Assembly (NCBI RefSeq): GCF_000801105.2
Contig: NC_079518.1
Coordinates: forward strand, 25,834,800-25,898,799
Length of the DNA stretch: 64,000 bases
Reading direction: 5' to 3'
DNA from: Raphanus sativus
Lineage: Eukaryota > Streptophyta > Magnoliopsida > Brassicales > Brassicaceae
In this document: in pieces, positions 12,559 to 25,680 of the stretch
Layout: every line of letters begins with the position of its first letter
Position numbering within the stretch: the stretch's first letter is position 1
Made by a program: the position numbers and the translations under genes
Notes under the pieces: model-generated
The model's database searches: none
Told to the model about the DNA's origin: nothing
Seen by the model: only the letters and a program-made list of their open reading frames with translations

Positions 12559-14410
12559 GTTAAAAAACAGAGATGAGCCTCTCTGTTTCTCCACAGTCCG
12601 CTTCTTTTTATCTACTGATTCGAAAATAATAAATTATGCGGTTGGTTTGTATGTGAATCCACCGTCAAAATGTTGATCTTTGTGTACGATTTACTCTTTT
12701 GAGATCATGAACACATGCTCTGTTTTTTTTCTCTCGAATGTATCAAAACAGAGCAAGGGAATCTTTTCTTGTTTGTTTGTCTTTTACTTAACCATCCTCT
12801 TTGTCGTTACTTGTTGCTATTTGATTTCGGTTTGGTTTGTTCTAAACCGGATAGTAAGAAATAATCTTTGGTTTAGTTTCGCAGCATATACACTTGCGTT
12901 CGTCTCGACTCGGTTACATTCCTGTCGGCTGAGTATGTGCGTGTGGTCCCGAGAAACGGCAGACATGTTTGAGAAAAGAAATCGTTGAAGAAGGAAAGTG
13001 GTGCGAAGAAAACGACACGGTGTCTGGATGTTTGGCTATAGACACGCCTTGCATTTTTTCGATTCGGTAACGTCCCAACGGTTCTATTTATTGTGGGGAA
13101 TTTATTATAGTGTACATGTACGGTATACCTGTTTCTTTTTCACTAAAACGTACTTTATGCGTAATTAAATAACTCACAAAGGTCAAAAAGTCCACACTCG
13201 AAAAGTCGGTGTTTGTTAACCACGCGCCGCCACGGGTTACATTGGCTTTTTGTGATATTTTAAAGAAGACGACGAAAGATTATATTATCCACAAAAGAAA
13301 ACATAAACAAAAGGATATATACGTGTCAGTGGACGACGAATACAAGGCACCGACTAGAGCCGGCGCAGTATAGCACCAGCCAACCACCGTAAAGACCATA
13401 ACCTTCCAACTTTTTTCATTTTTTAAATAATTTGGGTGTTGGTTAATGGTTATCTTTATTTTTGGGCGTTATATTCATAATTATCTTCCCTTTACAATAA
13501 CTTATTAGTTAAAAATTAATTTTAAAAGAACTTTGTATGGGATTCTCTTTTCTTTTCATCCCTTAAAAAGAGGGCAACTAACACATAAGAACAAAAGCAT
13601 TAGCTAAAGTCGCTTGCATTAACAAACTAAATCATTCTCTAATTAATCCGTATCTCCTTTTTGTAGTTGGTAACGACTAAAGTATTTTTTTTTAAATCAT
13701 CTTTAAAATCAATCACCTATCTCCCTTTTCTTTGGTTGAAAATTTACAGTAACAGTCAAATATAGTATTTATTATTTAATGATAAATATAAAACTATAAC
13801 CAAATTCTTTTTGTTGGGGAACAACTATATCCAAATTCATTTTTGTCATTTAAATAGATAAATACACATTCAGTAATCTCACATTTTCCCACAAATTTTT
13901 CAAATGTACTTATACATGAATTTGAGTTGGATGTACGAAAATAAATAGCATTAATTTTGAGGAAATGAATAAAATTATATATTTTTATTGATGAAAATGT
14001 TGTGAAAAAAAGGAGAAATGAAATGACAAGTTTCACTAAGCTCTAAGAGTAACAAAGGGGAAAAAATGAAGAATCCAAATCATCCTCTGTTTGCCCATTT
14101 TAGTAAATAAAACCCCTTCTTCACTCACATACAGACTTCTCTTATGTACACAGAGTAATATCCAACCAGTAAACATCTCTCAATATACCTAAACAAGTGA
14201 AGCTGAAGAAGGAGCCTATGCCAATCTCAATCTGCAGAGAAAAATGAATGGAAGAAGAAGAAGAAGAACACAGACAGAGAGACAGATCACAGGGCATTGA
14301 AGAGGAGGGGAATGAATGAACAAATCATAAAGAGCTGATAACTCTACACTAATGAGGTTCCCTGGTAATGAACTTAAGTGGGATTATTGAGGGGTAAATG
14401 AGTGTATTAA
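12559..14410. other. Convergent intergenic region between PPC1 and TTL1
   Basis: It contains the 3' untranslated regions of PPC1 (+) and TTL1 (-). An 'aataataaat' run near 12625 is a plausible PPC1 polyadenylation signal. The frames at 12680-12988 and 13794-14036 are hydrophobic or AT-biased and match nothing. I see no RNA gene or transposon with defined ends. Confidence 0.5.
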
Positions 14411-16912
14411 CTAACTGCTATAGTGTCTCACTGAGTACTCCAACACTTCTTTGCTTGGACAGACTATCTCCTTTACACGAGTACCGTTCTTGTATATCTT
14501 TACTGTCGGTACAACCCTCACGTTCTCTGCGTTACCTATAGACGGACATTTATCTATGTCCACCTAACCAATTAAAAAAAAGGTAGAGATTAGTGGTCAT
14601 TCACTTCCTATGTTATTATGAATTAAAGAGACATGTGACAATACCTTGAGGAAGTGTATAGAAGGATAACGAGTACATAGCGAGTCCACAAACGGAGACA
14701 ACTGCTTGCACTGATGATCAGAGGCCGTCGAGAAATGAATTACCGAAACTCCCGGTAGGTTCATGGCAGCTTTAAACTGTTCACGGCTGTAAACTTCCTC
14801 AACTTCACCACCAAACTCCATATTCAAAACTTCTTCTCCGCGAGACTTCTTCAACGCGACTTGAGCGTGGAACAAAGATTCAGCTACTTCCTTATCATGA
14901 GGCAGTTCCTTCCTCAAGGCTTCGTAATCACTCACTGCAGCCGCCCATCTCTCCATCTACACTTCAAACAGAGAAACCTTAAGCAACCAGCTTACTACAA
15001 CAAGTTATAAGTTGATAGTGTGTTACCTTGCTATATGAGGCAGCTCTACGGAGAAGTGGCTTTGTGTAACGTGGTTGAAAACGCAGCGCTTGGTTACAAT
15101 CTTCGATAGAGCGTTCCCACATTCGAAGTTTGAACCAACAAGCCGCTCGGTTACAATACAGAATAGCGTTGCAGGGATCAAGCCTAAGGCCTTCTGCGTA
15201 AGCTGAGCTTGCTTCCGTGTATCTTTCTGATTTGTACAGATCGTTACCACGAACACGAGCCCTAGCAACCAATGTAACAGTATTCTGTAACGTGGCGACT
15301 TCGTTGCTTCGTGGATCTATTTGGCTAGCTTTATCAGCAGCCATAACTGCATTTTCAAACCTGCAAGACATCATCATCATCTGCTCTTTAACCCTTTTTA
15401 TATTAACTGATAATAGTTTTATTTAACATTTTGGTTTCTTGAATCTCTCACCTTCCTAAAGCCATCTCGACTTGAGCTTTGACATAATACGTATAAGCTT
15501 CACAGGACATACCAGAGAACCGAGTCTGAGAACAAGATGCTGGAAACGGCTCTACTTTGGGAGCTTCTAATAGCTTTGATTGGGCCGCATCAAGCCGGTG
15601 AAGTTTCAATAGTGCTTCTACTTTACACATACCTAGCTGCATTTTATCAAGACACAACATTTGATTCCGGTTCTGACTCTATGTATCCGAGATAAGTTGA
15701 GTTCATACCTGAGGAGAAAAGTCTGCTCCAGAGACAATAGCTGCATCTACTTCCATCAAAGCAGCTTTCCAATCACCTACCCTTCTCGCATCAGCGCATT
15801 TGCTCATATGTTTCTCAACAGCTTCAAGCTTTTGCAACTCCATAGGATCTGATGGCTTCCCAAGGAAACAAAGATGCTTCCTTCCACTATCAACCTGCCC
15901 TAATCTGCAACCAAGTAAATTCAGACAAACATTGAAACAATGTTCAAGAAAATCACTAGACGTTATTATTTTTTAAAAGTGCGCCTAGACTGATTTTTTT
16001 TTTTTTAAATTATCTATAAAACGATATTTAGAACACTGCAAGTTTGAAGTTTTCAGACAACATAAAAAAGGCAAAGAGATTTGTCTCCTCAATGCACCAA
16101 GAAACTAACCTAATAAGCAACGAGGCCAAACGTTGATGAGCTCTTCCATAGTTAGGATCCAATCTCAAAGCCTCCTCACACTCCTTCACAGCTTCACCGA
16201 CACGACCCAAACCCGTCAACGCGGCGGCGCGATTGCTCCGGTAAGCAGCGTTCGCCGGCGATAAAGCTATCGCCCTATCGTACAGCTTCAACGCCTCGCC
16301 GAACAAACCTTTCCTATACATCTCGTTCCCCACTCTCTTCACCTCCTCCGCGTCCGAACCAAGAACCGCTTTCTTCCACACCGTCTCGCCGCTTCTGCTA
16401 GTCACCGGAGCGACGGTTTTCGCCGGAGATACGCCGCTGCTTCCTCCTCCGCCGCGCATTATGCTGCCGTGGCCGTAAGTCCCCGTGCCGGATCCGAGAA
16501 CGTCGCTCCTGGACCGGCTCTGCGTCATTCCGGTGAGTTGGATCTTCCCGGAGGGGCAGATGTTTCCGGTGGGAAGCACATTCGACGACGGGGAAGTGGC
16601 GGAGGAGGTCGAGTTCGATGTGACCGAGTCGGATCTGGTTTGGTTCCCGCTGCTCGAACCGGATTGAGTACTACTACTACCACCGCGAACCGAACCGGAT
16701 CTTGAGATAACCGGGGGATGTTGTTGTCTAGTTAGAGATCCGGAGGAGCTAGAGCTGCTGCTGCTTGTTGTTGTGGTTGTGGTGAGTCCACGTGGCTGAG
16801 AGCGAAGCGGAGAAACCGGTGAACCGAGATCTAGCTCGCGGAAATCCGGTTTGTTGATCTCTGAGGTGGTTAATGAATCACGGGGAGGGACCGGTTTACC
16901 TGACGGTGACAT
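14411..16912 (-). CDS. TTL1: Tetratricopeptide-repeat thioredoxin-like protein (TTL), 660 aa
   Basis: TTL proteins are plant scaffolds linked to osmotic stress and brassinosteroid responses. Six exons on the minus strand: 16110-16912, 15709-15904, 15452-15636, 15027-15360, 14645-14956, 14411-14563 (1,983 nt, frame continuous). The first 180 or so residues are low-complexity Ser/Thr/Gly with long Thr and Ser runs. TPR units follow ([20 protein letters not shown], then a second cluster from [20 protein letters not shown] to the exon-5 helices). The C-terminal thioredoxin-like domain runs from [16 protein letters not shown] to the stop, with [11 protein letters not shown] near its end. The thioredoxin active site is not CxxC: it reads ASDHQC, so redox activity is not expected. 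This is typical of the family. The protein is about 40 residues shorter than Arabidopsis TTL1, mostly in the variable N-terminus. It is convergent with PPC1, as in Arabidopsis. Confidence 0.93.
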
Positions 16913-19900
16913 TTTCTTTTATTTTTATTTATTAAGAAACAAACAGTGAGTAAAAAAACTAACGGAGGTTTTCTTGGTGTTAGTGATTGAGAGCAATGAG
17001 CCGTCAATGGAAACGGCGAAGAAGTGAGAAGAAGGAGACGAAGGGAGGAGGATTGGATACTCTGAACAAAGGCATGGAAGGAGAAAGTGAAAGAGAGAGA
17101 GATGGAGATGGGGATCTTGTGATTTAAAAGGGTGAAGCAAAGAATGAATGTGAGTGCCTAGAGAGAGAGAGAAGAGAGAAGGTTCACAGAAGAAGAGAAG
17201 AGTGAAGATGGAGAAGCAGACCGAATATTATATATTAATTTATTTCATTTGACAAGGAAAATAAATTGATTATTGTAAAAAAATCGGAAAGCAAAAGTAT
17301 TATTAAATTTAAATTTGACAGGACCTTTTATTAACGAACCCTTTAAATTATGGATAAGCAGAAATAGCATGTATATATTTTTGCTTTTAAATCATCTTTA
17401 ATTAATAATAATCTAAATTTTGTAACTTTTTCAAGATTTGTTTGAGTAAAAGTAACTTTCTCTGCGAGTTTTTTAACTATAAGATGAATAGAAAATTTCG
17501 GAAATAACTATATACTAAATGTACAAAATAACACTTCTTCTTCACCTGCTGCTTCACGAGACATGTTTATTTTTACTTTAGTCTTTCTATTTTTTCGCTT
17601 TATCGTTTAATCAGAAAATTTATTTTATAATATATCTTGTCTTATTATATAAATATATGATAATTATGTATATTGTAGATAAGTATACTTACAAAATCTG
17701 CTTACTTCGATACTGTTTGATTTTTCTTTGTACTTTGACGCTTACATTACAGAAAGCCCACTCGCGCTTATGGGGAATGATGTCTACGCTCTTAGACAAT
17801 CTATTGTGTGATGTCCTAAAAAGACAATATATGAAGAGCAACTTTTATATATTTTGGCATAAACGCTTTTGGTTACTTCTTGTTAAGTGAATTTGAAATT
17901 GATTATAGCAAGTAGAGAAAATTATGTGTTTAATACATTTTACCACTACGTACTTTCTCGTAGTAATAGGCTTCTTAACTGCTTCTTGTTTTTTTTTCAC
18001 AATAAAACAATTATTGTATACTTAATACTATTTGTATATTGGATGAATAAGTTCAATGTATTAGCGACTAAATGAAAATAGAGAGTATGTCGTACAAGTC
18101 ACACGCACATAAATACACTTTAAGGTTCCTTGCAAGAGCATCTCCAACCCATCTCTTAGAAGATAATACCACTGATAACACAAAATCCGATAACATGTTT
18201 AATTGTTCAAAGTCAGTCAAGTTAAACAACTTTTTACTGACTAGTTCGCATAAGTTCATTGTATTAGCAATGAAATAAAAATAAGTCTCTCGCACAGAAA
18301 AATCCACTTAAGATTATTTGTTGGCAAAATATATATCTTCCTCCCAATAGAGTATTTTTTTTTCTCAAATAGGCGAACTAGAGCACGAAAATGAAAAATT
18401 CTATAAAAACGAATACTACCCAATACATTAAAACTCATTACCAACTGATACATAAAAAGTGTTTAGAATTCTCACACATAAAAAGAAAATTAATCAGCTC
18501 TGAACAAAATGTTGGCCACTGGGTAATCAGTTAATCAGACGCATTTATAATTAGTAGTTCCTTGCTCTCAATTCTTATATATTTTGATTCATTTTATTTT
18601 GTAAATAGTGTTAATAAAATTATTTCCGGAGTTTGATCAAAAAAAAAAATTATTTCCGGAGAAAGTTAACAAGTATGATAGGTTTGGGTATGATAGCAAA
18701 TCAGTAATCACATCAGTGTAATAAGTTACCTCGTAGTTTGCAAGGATCTCTATGGCTTCTTTCGCACGAGATTTATTTCTTCTGGTTTCTTCGTTCCCTT
18801 TCTTTATTCTATCTTTAACGCACTTTCGTATACCCAATTATACGCTTACATTTACATGTACACCCAAACGTAAACATCGCATCTAATTAATACGATTACA
18901 TGTCGATCCGAATGTTATATCAGAATTTGAAGTAAACTTAATACCTTCATCTTATACAGCTAGTTTTAAAAGATTAAATCAAAAACTAAAGTTTTAAAAG
19001 TTCTACTATCCAAACGACAATAATATAAGATGTGATTTGTCCAACACCAACATATACACCTTCTTAACATTTGCACCAAAAAAAAAAAAAACATATATAC
19101 ACCTATAGAAATCAGAAAAATAATAGCATACTTTGTGACAAAGATATATGCAGCTATATGTAATCATTGCAAATTTTCAACAGCTGGAAACAGATTCTGT
19201 TATTAACATATGAGCTTCCACTTTTTATATTCGACCATTTATGTCAAAGTAATTGAAGATCGAACCATTAAAGTGTGTGGTGCGTATATAGACATATATG
19301 TGTCTGTCAATAAACAAAAGCAAAACGTTTGAGTCGATTATACGTATGCCAAAGTATACCTTAGTTGATAATGGAGCCGTTAGAGTATTTTCACTGGAAT
19401 AATATTTGAAAATATGGGTTTAAACAAGTTAATGAAGTATTTTAATAGAACGTAGTCATATAGTTGAATTATAATATTTAAAGGAAATCTGAAACAATTG
19501 GAAAATAACAAAACGTTTCCATGAGTTTTCATGAAACAGTCAAATGATAATATATTTTGGTTCTATTCATTTTCTTTCTTTCTTTTAATCTTGAGATACT
19601 TTTTCAGAACCTTCCATCAAAAATGTTTTTGCAAGTTATATTTTTTTTAATGAGATTGGTACAGTGGGGTTTGGTATACTGACATTTGCATATTTTATAT
19701 GTTTTATCAAAAAAATTGTTTTACAACAAGAAATTATTGAACGTACGTAGAATTTTATGTCATCATCCTCCCGTCTCCAAAAAATGTTTACGGCATGAAC
19801 TACAAATTTTTAAAAAACTATGATTTAATCATATATAATCCCCAGTGTATATGTATTTCTGCATAACATTTTGTGTGTGTTTTACATAAGGGTTTCCGTA

Positions 19901-21035
19901 CTTAATATTTTGTTTACGCATATAATATTCGGAAATCTTGTGTTATACTTCATATGCTTCGAACTACACGTTTTAATGTGCGTATACTTTGAAAATATGC
20001 CATCATGTATAAAATTGATGGTGGTTACGTTTGGAACAAGTTAGGTTGTTTAAAGAACATGAAAAGAAAAAGCTAATTAAAACTTAATTCAAAAGCCTCT
20101 TTTCTATATATTATTTAATCTCGTTGACAACTGGGATCTCCGACTCACAAGTTCTCAATAGTGATAAACATGAATCTTGATGTCATCTTTTCATTAAAAA
20201 GATACATTTGCATAATACGTCAAACTAAATTTTATATTGATTAATGTATTATGAATAATTCATTAGCTGCTGCATACTTGGCTAGGACATACGGCTTGAT
20301 TAAACATAGTTTACCATACCAGTAATCTGTCGTCCAAAATTAATGGACTGGTGGTGAACTTATTGAATAACGACTTTATAGGAATGGAGAAAGATGCTTT
20401 CTATATATCTTTATTGGTTGTACTCAGAGAAAGTGTTCTATGAATCTTGAATCCAGCTTAGAGATTTCATTTAAATGCAAGTGTCCTATAAATCTTGAAT
20501 TGTTCATTGTCTATAGCTGTTATGGCTATGAATCATGACAACTAAAATAGAGGTAGTGTTCAATCTACGCTCTTTTTAATTCTTAAAAAGGGAATTTGAA
20601 AAGCAAAATTAATATGGGTTAATTTATTTTGATTATTACAACTATATATGTCCAAAGATCATATTAATTCGCCATGATTTCAAATTATAAACATCTTGTT
20701 GGTTTTATATGGCTTAAGTCAAAACCTATGGTGTGTTTTTGTTGTCTTTTGACAAACGTGGAGTGTTTACATTTTCAAAATCTCTTCGTGATTGATCTGG
20801 ACTGGACTATATCACATTCCACTCGCTTCTACATCATCGGTCAAACAAGATTGACTCCACTCTGGTCGGATCGCATTTGTAAATGATCTATATTTGGAGA
20901 GAACGCAATAACACATGCTACAACAAGCCTTGTTACTCGTCTCTTTCCCTTTCCCACAGAGAATATCAAATAATTGAATCTCTCACCATGTTTTCTTTCA
21001 AGCATATGAAATCCTGATATATTGTTTTACCCGGT
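16913..21035. other. TTL1 leader/promoter and AT-rich intergenic DNA
   Basis: The first 300 bases on the minus strand are pyrimidine-rich (runs of 'ctctct' at 17092-17105 and 17159-17175), as expected for the TTL1 5' leader. Beyond about 17.3 kb the DNA is AT-rich with no supportable gene. An isolated 'gagcatctccaac' word near 18138 resembles MITE ends seen elsewhere in the window, but I could not find its partner. In Arabidopsis a beta-1,3-galactosyltransferase gene lies between TTL1 and the DJ-1 gene; I find no trace of it here. Confidence 0.5.
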
Positions 21036-21386
21036 TGTCGTGACGGATGTGAGAAGATATAGATTAACAGATGAATGAATAAGAAGAATTGACACAGAGA
21101 TTTAACGTGGTTAACCCTTAGAGTTTAGTCCACGGGCAAAGAGAGTACTTTATTGATGGAGGCTAGATTTTCAGAGTACAATTCGTGCTACACAATAGGG
21201 TAAAACCCTAGATGTATATATAAGAAAGTCTGTAATGAAACTTTCCATATTTCTCGGATTTGGGTACTATCGACCGATACGATAGCACGTCTATCGATCG
21301 GTACTCCCCTTTCATATATCGCCCGATCCATGACGTCTGGATCGCCCGATATAACTCAGCTCGCAGATTCAAGGCATATTTTAACA
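21036..21386 (-). repeat. LTR (3' LTR in element orientation)
   Basis: It pairs with 24390-24739 at about 96% identity. It contains a 'tatatataag' TATA-like stretch and several 'cgatcg/cgaccg' words also found in the minisatellite inside the element. Confidence 0.93.
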
Positions 21387-21579
21387 AATCTCCACCTTGA
21401 CTTGAATCCTCCATAATCAGATGTACCAGAATGCACTTCTCTGTGCTCAGAATACAGATGTACCAGACTCCCTCTTTGCCTCAGATGTTCCGTCGAACTC
21501 AGACGTCAGATGTCCCGTCGGACTCAGATGCTCCTCAGAGCCAGATGCCCCTTAGGGCTAGATGCCCATCAGGGCCAGA

Positions 21580-22806
21580 TTAACAGCTTGAGATGTTCAG
21601 CAAATCAAGACAATGCTTGAACTTGCTGTGAGGAACCGCCTTAGTGAACATATCTGCAGGATTATCAGCTGTTCCTACCTTCTTCACTTCAATCCTCTTT
21701 TCTTCTCTCAGAAAATGATATCTTACATCAATATGTTTGGTTCTCTCATGATGAACCTGATCCTTGGCTAAACAGATAGCACTCAAGCTATCACAGAACA
21801 CAGTAGCCTGATCATGATGAAGACCAAGATCACTGACCAGCCCTCTTAACCATATCGCCTCCTTAGCAACTTCTGTCAATGCCATATACTCTGCCTCAGT
21901 AGTAGACAAAGTCACCGTCGACTGCAAAGTCGCCTTCCAGCTCACAACAGAACCACCCAGAGTAAATACATAACCAATCATAGATCTCCTACTGTCCACA
22001 TCTCCTGCATAATACCAATCAGAATAGCCTATAACCAGGCTCAGATCCTTGTCTTCATAGACAAGATCAACATCATATGTACCTTTAAGGTACCAGATTG
22101 ACCTCTTTTGGCCAATCATCTTGCGTCTCTGAAACTGTCGTACCGAACGATGCATAAGTGCTGGTGTCGATCGATTTTCCTTTGTCTTGTCTCTATAGAC
22201 AAAACCAATCTCAGATGTACCCTTGAGGTACCAGAAAGTCTTACATTCAGAATTCAGTAGCTCTTTCAACTTCTGAACATCACACATTTTCTTGACAACT
22301 ATCATCTTGATATCTACATACAACACCAGATAGATATGCGAAACATCCTCCACCTTGCTCATGTAAATACAACAGTCATAAGGACTCATGTCGTAGCCCA
22401 AACTGACCCTATAGCTATCCAACCTCTTATACCACTTGCAAGTCACAACCTTTCTCCCAAGTAATAGTGTAACCAGATCCCATGTGTGATTCTTCTCGTA
22501 AGATTCCATTTCAGCTTCCATTGCAGCAAACCATCTCTCAGACGCATAACTCGAAATAACTTCTCTGTAAGTGGATGGCTCGTAAGTATCCACTTCCTCT
22601 GCAACCTGTAGTGCATAACCCACCATATCTTCAAATCGATATCTCGCTGGTGGCCTGACATCAACTCTCCTTGGTCTGTCTTTAGCAATACTGCGTTTTT
22701 CAGACCCAACATGTTGATTTCCAGAATAAGAAGACTTTTGCTCCTCATCAGACAACGATCGCTCGATCTCTTCTTGCAGATTGATTGATCTCGTGCTGTC
22801 GGACAT
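21580..22806 (-). pseudogene. Copia RT/RNase H remnant
   Basis: The C-terminal 180 residues are a good Copia RNase H region: [40 protein letters not shown], then [13 protein letters not shown] and the terminal [11 protein letters not shown]. Upstream, the reverse transcriptase is reduced to scraps ([20 protein letters not shown], then [10 protein letters not shown] where LYVDDM is expected). A WYLKGT phrase occurs twice, marking a local duplication or a misjoined deletion. The catalytic YVDD is lost, so the polymerase is dead even though the frame stays open. Confidence 0.85.
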
Positions 22807-22946
22807 CGATCGATACTGTTCGTCTGACGTCGATAGACACTAACCATCCGACGTCGATCGACATTGTTGATCTGTCGTCGATCGACACTGATCATCTGAA
22901 ATCGGTAGACACAGATAATTTGTCGTCGACCAACATTGTTGATCCG
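22803..22946 (-). repeat. 24-bp minisatellite, six units, inside the Copia element
   Basis: Units start at 22803, 22827, 22851, 22875, 22899 and 22923, all 24 bases long, with consensus close to 'acgtcgatcgacactgttga'+'tctg'. Because 24 is a multiple of three, the repeats read through as a periodic peptide in either strand. They sit at the junction where the integrase/RT part of pol is missing. Confidence 0.9.
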
Positions 22947-24351
22947 ACTGCACTTCCTGCAGCTCCACCTGCTTGTCAAAACCCTCTGTAGCCCATAACA
23001 TCTTCTCTGAACCATTATTTGAAAGCATGCACCTCACTCTCTCATACAAAGTTTGGTTAATTCTCTTTGCTACACCATTCTTATTTGGTGTATCCCTGAT
23101 TGTAAGATGCTTAGTAGCTCTTGCATCCTTACAAAACTGACTGAACTCTGATGAACAGAATTCCAGACCATTTGCTGAAACTGTAGAACCTTCCAACAAA
23201 TACAGAGTACCATGAATGAAACCTCTCAGAATCACATCTGAACCCCTGTAGACACTCAGAACCCCATCTCCACCTGAATATTTGAAACCTCTGCTATCCA
23301 AAAGACTAACTGAGATCAAGTTCTTGGACATAGCTGAAACATGTCTAACTCTGGTTAATGTGCAAGCTTTACCACCATGTGCCCTGAGCTTTATAGAACC
23401 GATTCCTGCAACATCGCAAGCAAAGTCATTTGCCATCTTGATCTTGCCATCAGTCACTGCCTCATACTCTGAGAACCATTCTCTCCTTGGACACATATGA
23501 TAAGATGCTCCTGTGTCTAGAACCCACACATCCCTATAATGTGTATTTCCATGAGCAACTAGAGCAATATCGTCATCAGACTTAGCTTCATTCTCTGCTA
23601 CAGCAGCGGAATCAGCTTGTTTCTTCTTAGGACAATCAGATTTCCAATGTCCTTTTTCATTGCAATAATTGCAAATATCAGTTGGTTTAGGACCCTTTGA
23701 GAATGACCTTTTATCTTTCGACCTCCTGTCTTTCCCATAGTCCTTTCCACCACCTACAAACAATCCAGAAGCTTGATCGTCTGTACCAGAACCAGATGCC
23801 TTGTGACGCAACTCCCTATTGTGAAGTGCCGACCTGACTTCCTCCAAACTCACTGTATCCTTACTCCCTATGAATGACTGAACAAAATTCTCATAGGAGT
23901 TTGGTAGTGAAACCAACAAAACCAGCGCCGCATCCTCATCCTCCACCTTAACATCAATATTCCTCAGATCCAACATAATGGAATTTAGACTGTCAAGATG
24001 ATCCTGAAGCTGTGTAGCTTCCTGCATCCTCAAAGCGAAGAGACGTTGTTTCAGAAATAACTTCTTAGTCAGAGACTTTGTCATATATAGACTCTCTAAC
24101 TTCGACCACAAACCAGCTGCAGCATCAACACCAGAAACTTCGATGATGATCTCATCTGCCAGACACAACAAAATAGTTGAAAACGCCTTTTCTTCAATAA
24201 TCTCCATCTCAGCTGTAATAGATTCAACCTTCTTCCCTGACAACGGTGCCCAAAGACCTTGTTGCTTCAGCAACGCCTTCATCTTGATTTGCCAGAGACT
24301 GAAACTGTTTCTTCCAGTAAACTTGTCAATCTTCAAGTTCATCCCTGACAT
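22840..24351 (-). pseudogene. Copia gag-protease remnant with integrase tail
   Basis: The start MSGMNLKIDKFTGRNSFSLW is a typical Copia gag opening. A CCHC zinc knuckle (CNYCNEKGHWKSDC) is complete. The aspartic protease motif follows (VLDTGASYHMC). Then comes the pre-integrase region (LISVSLLDSRGF). The frame jumps from FCKDARATKHLTIRDTPNKN to the end of an integrase-like sequence, so the integrase catalytic core is deleted. The last 50 residues are minisatellite-derived. The frame is open for 503 residues, so the element decayed mainly by deletion, not by stop codons. Confidence 0.85.
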
Positions 24352-24389
24352 CTTCTCACCAGATTCAACCTGAAGCTCTAATACCAGTC

Positions 24390-24739
24390 TGTTGTGACGG
24401 ATGTGAGAAGATATAGATTAATAGATGAATGAATAAGAAGGATTGACACAGAGATTTAACGTGGTTAACCCTTAGGGTTTAGTCCACGGGCAAAGAGAGT
24501 ACTTTATTGATGGAGGCTAGATTTTCAGAGTACAATTCGCGCTACACAATAGGGTAAAACCCTAGATGTATATATAAGAAAGTCTTTAATGAAATTTTCA
24601 TATTTCTCGGATTTGGGTACTATCGACCGATACGACAACACGTCTATCGATCGATACTCCCCTTTCATATATCGCCCGATCCATGACGTCTTGATCGCCT
24701 GATATAACTCAGCTCGCAGATTCAAGGCATATTTTAATA
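24390..24739 (-). repeat. LTR (5' LTR in element orientation)
   Basis: Partner of 21036-21386. The last dinucleotide on the plus strand is TA instead of the expected CA. The primer-binding site lies three bases inside, at 24375-24386. Confidence 0.93.
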
Positions 24740-25680
24740 CCAGTAATATGAATTGTGTAATCTTTATAGTGATTGAAACTTTGGTCACTCGCCACTTCTG
24801 TCCCGCTTCAATTTTCATTTGCTATCATATATAATTAAATTTGCTTTTTCCATATGTTTTAGTTTTGGATTGAGTTAACTTTTTCTAATAGACAACTTCA
24901 AATAGAAAAATCAAATATGATACAACTAGGCGAAGTAAATTGTGTAAATGTTTTTGCTCGTAAAAGAGAAAGCAAATTTAGTTTTGGTCAACGATGACGC
25001 TTGTCCTTCAAAAGTGGCGTCAGAGACTCAGAGTACGAATTATCACTGGATTATCTGAGTTAGATAGATGTGATTACGCTTCTGCACACTGGCATTGACC
25101 ACCCACAATCCAATATTAACACGTACACTTATTAATTAAATGATTGTTTTTGTCGTCACTTTTCCTTATTATTATTTTTAAAATATATATATTTCTATAA
25201 ACTTAAAAAATAAAAAACCGAAAACCATATCAGACACTTCTACCTGTATTTATGTGTATCATTTATACATATCCACACAATAATGTAATAAGAAAAAACA
25301 AAAGTAGAAAATGCAAAAAGAAAACAAAAACAAAAATAGAAAATGCAAGTTCCAAAGGAGTGAAACTGAGACACCATCCAAAAGAGGAAGCTACATAGAT
25401 GCAAGAAAACGAAGTAAATTCAGAAATCCCAAACGGTTTCACTCACTCTTTTTTAGAATGGTTCCATCAGATCATATCTTCTTCCCTTAAGTATTGATTC
25501 GTACGGACACTTTTTATAATTTTCACGAATACTATTAAATACTTGCAAGAATTTTATAGTTCGGATTGGAAAATGTATCTATTCAGAATTGAGAGACTAA
25601 TCGTAATGAATGCTCTATAGATTCAGCACATGGTCATGCCAAGCCACCCACGTGTAACATAATGACAAAAAAAAAAGTTA
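24740..25680. other. AT-rich spacer between two transposons
   Basis: No gene seen. It ends in an A-rich run and 'gtta', directly before the fold-back element. Confidence 0.5.

Larger units (their letters stand above)
21036..24739 (-). mobile_element. Deleted Copia LTR retrotransposon, 3.7 kb
   Basis: Two LTRs of about 350 bp (21036-21386 and 24390-24739) flank gag-pol remnants read on the minus strand. The LTRs start TGT(C/T)GTGACGG and end TTTTAACA (left) or TTTTAATA (right). The flanking 5 bases are ccggt on the left and ccagt on the right: a target-site duplication with one transition. The primer-binding site is TGGTATTAGAGC (complement of 24375-24386), one mismatch from the usual initiator-Met tRNA match. 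A purine tract (AAGGTGGAGATT) precedes the 3' LTR. By eye the LTRs differ at about 13 positions plus one 1-base gap. The integrase core and most of the reverse transcriptase are deleted, so the element cannot move by itself. Confidence 0.95.

Noticed and set aside
12680..12988. 102-residue hydrophobic frame after PPC1
   Set aside because: It lies in the PPC1 3' region, hydrophobicity follows from T-richness, and no family resemblance is seen.
16469..16705. Plus-strand frames over TTL1 exon 1
   Set aside because: They lie opposite the low-complexity Ser/Gly-rich N-terminus of TTL1 and match nothing.
18130..18180. MITE end 'gagcatctccaac' near 18138
   Set aside because: No inverted partner or TTA duplication was found nearby.
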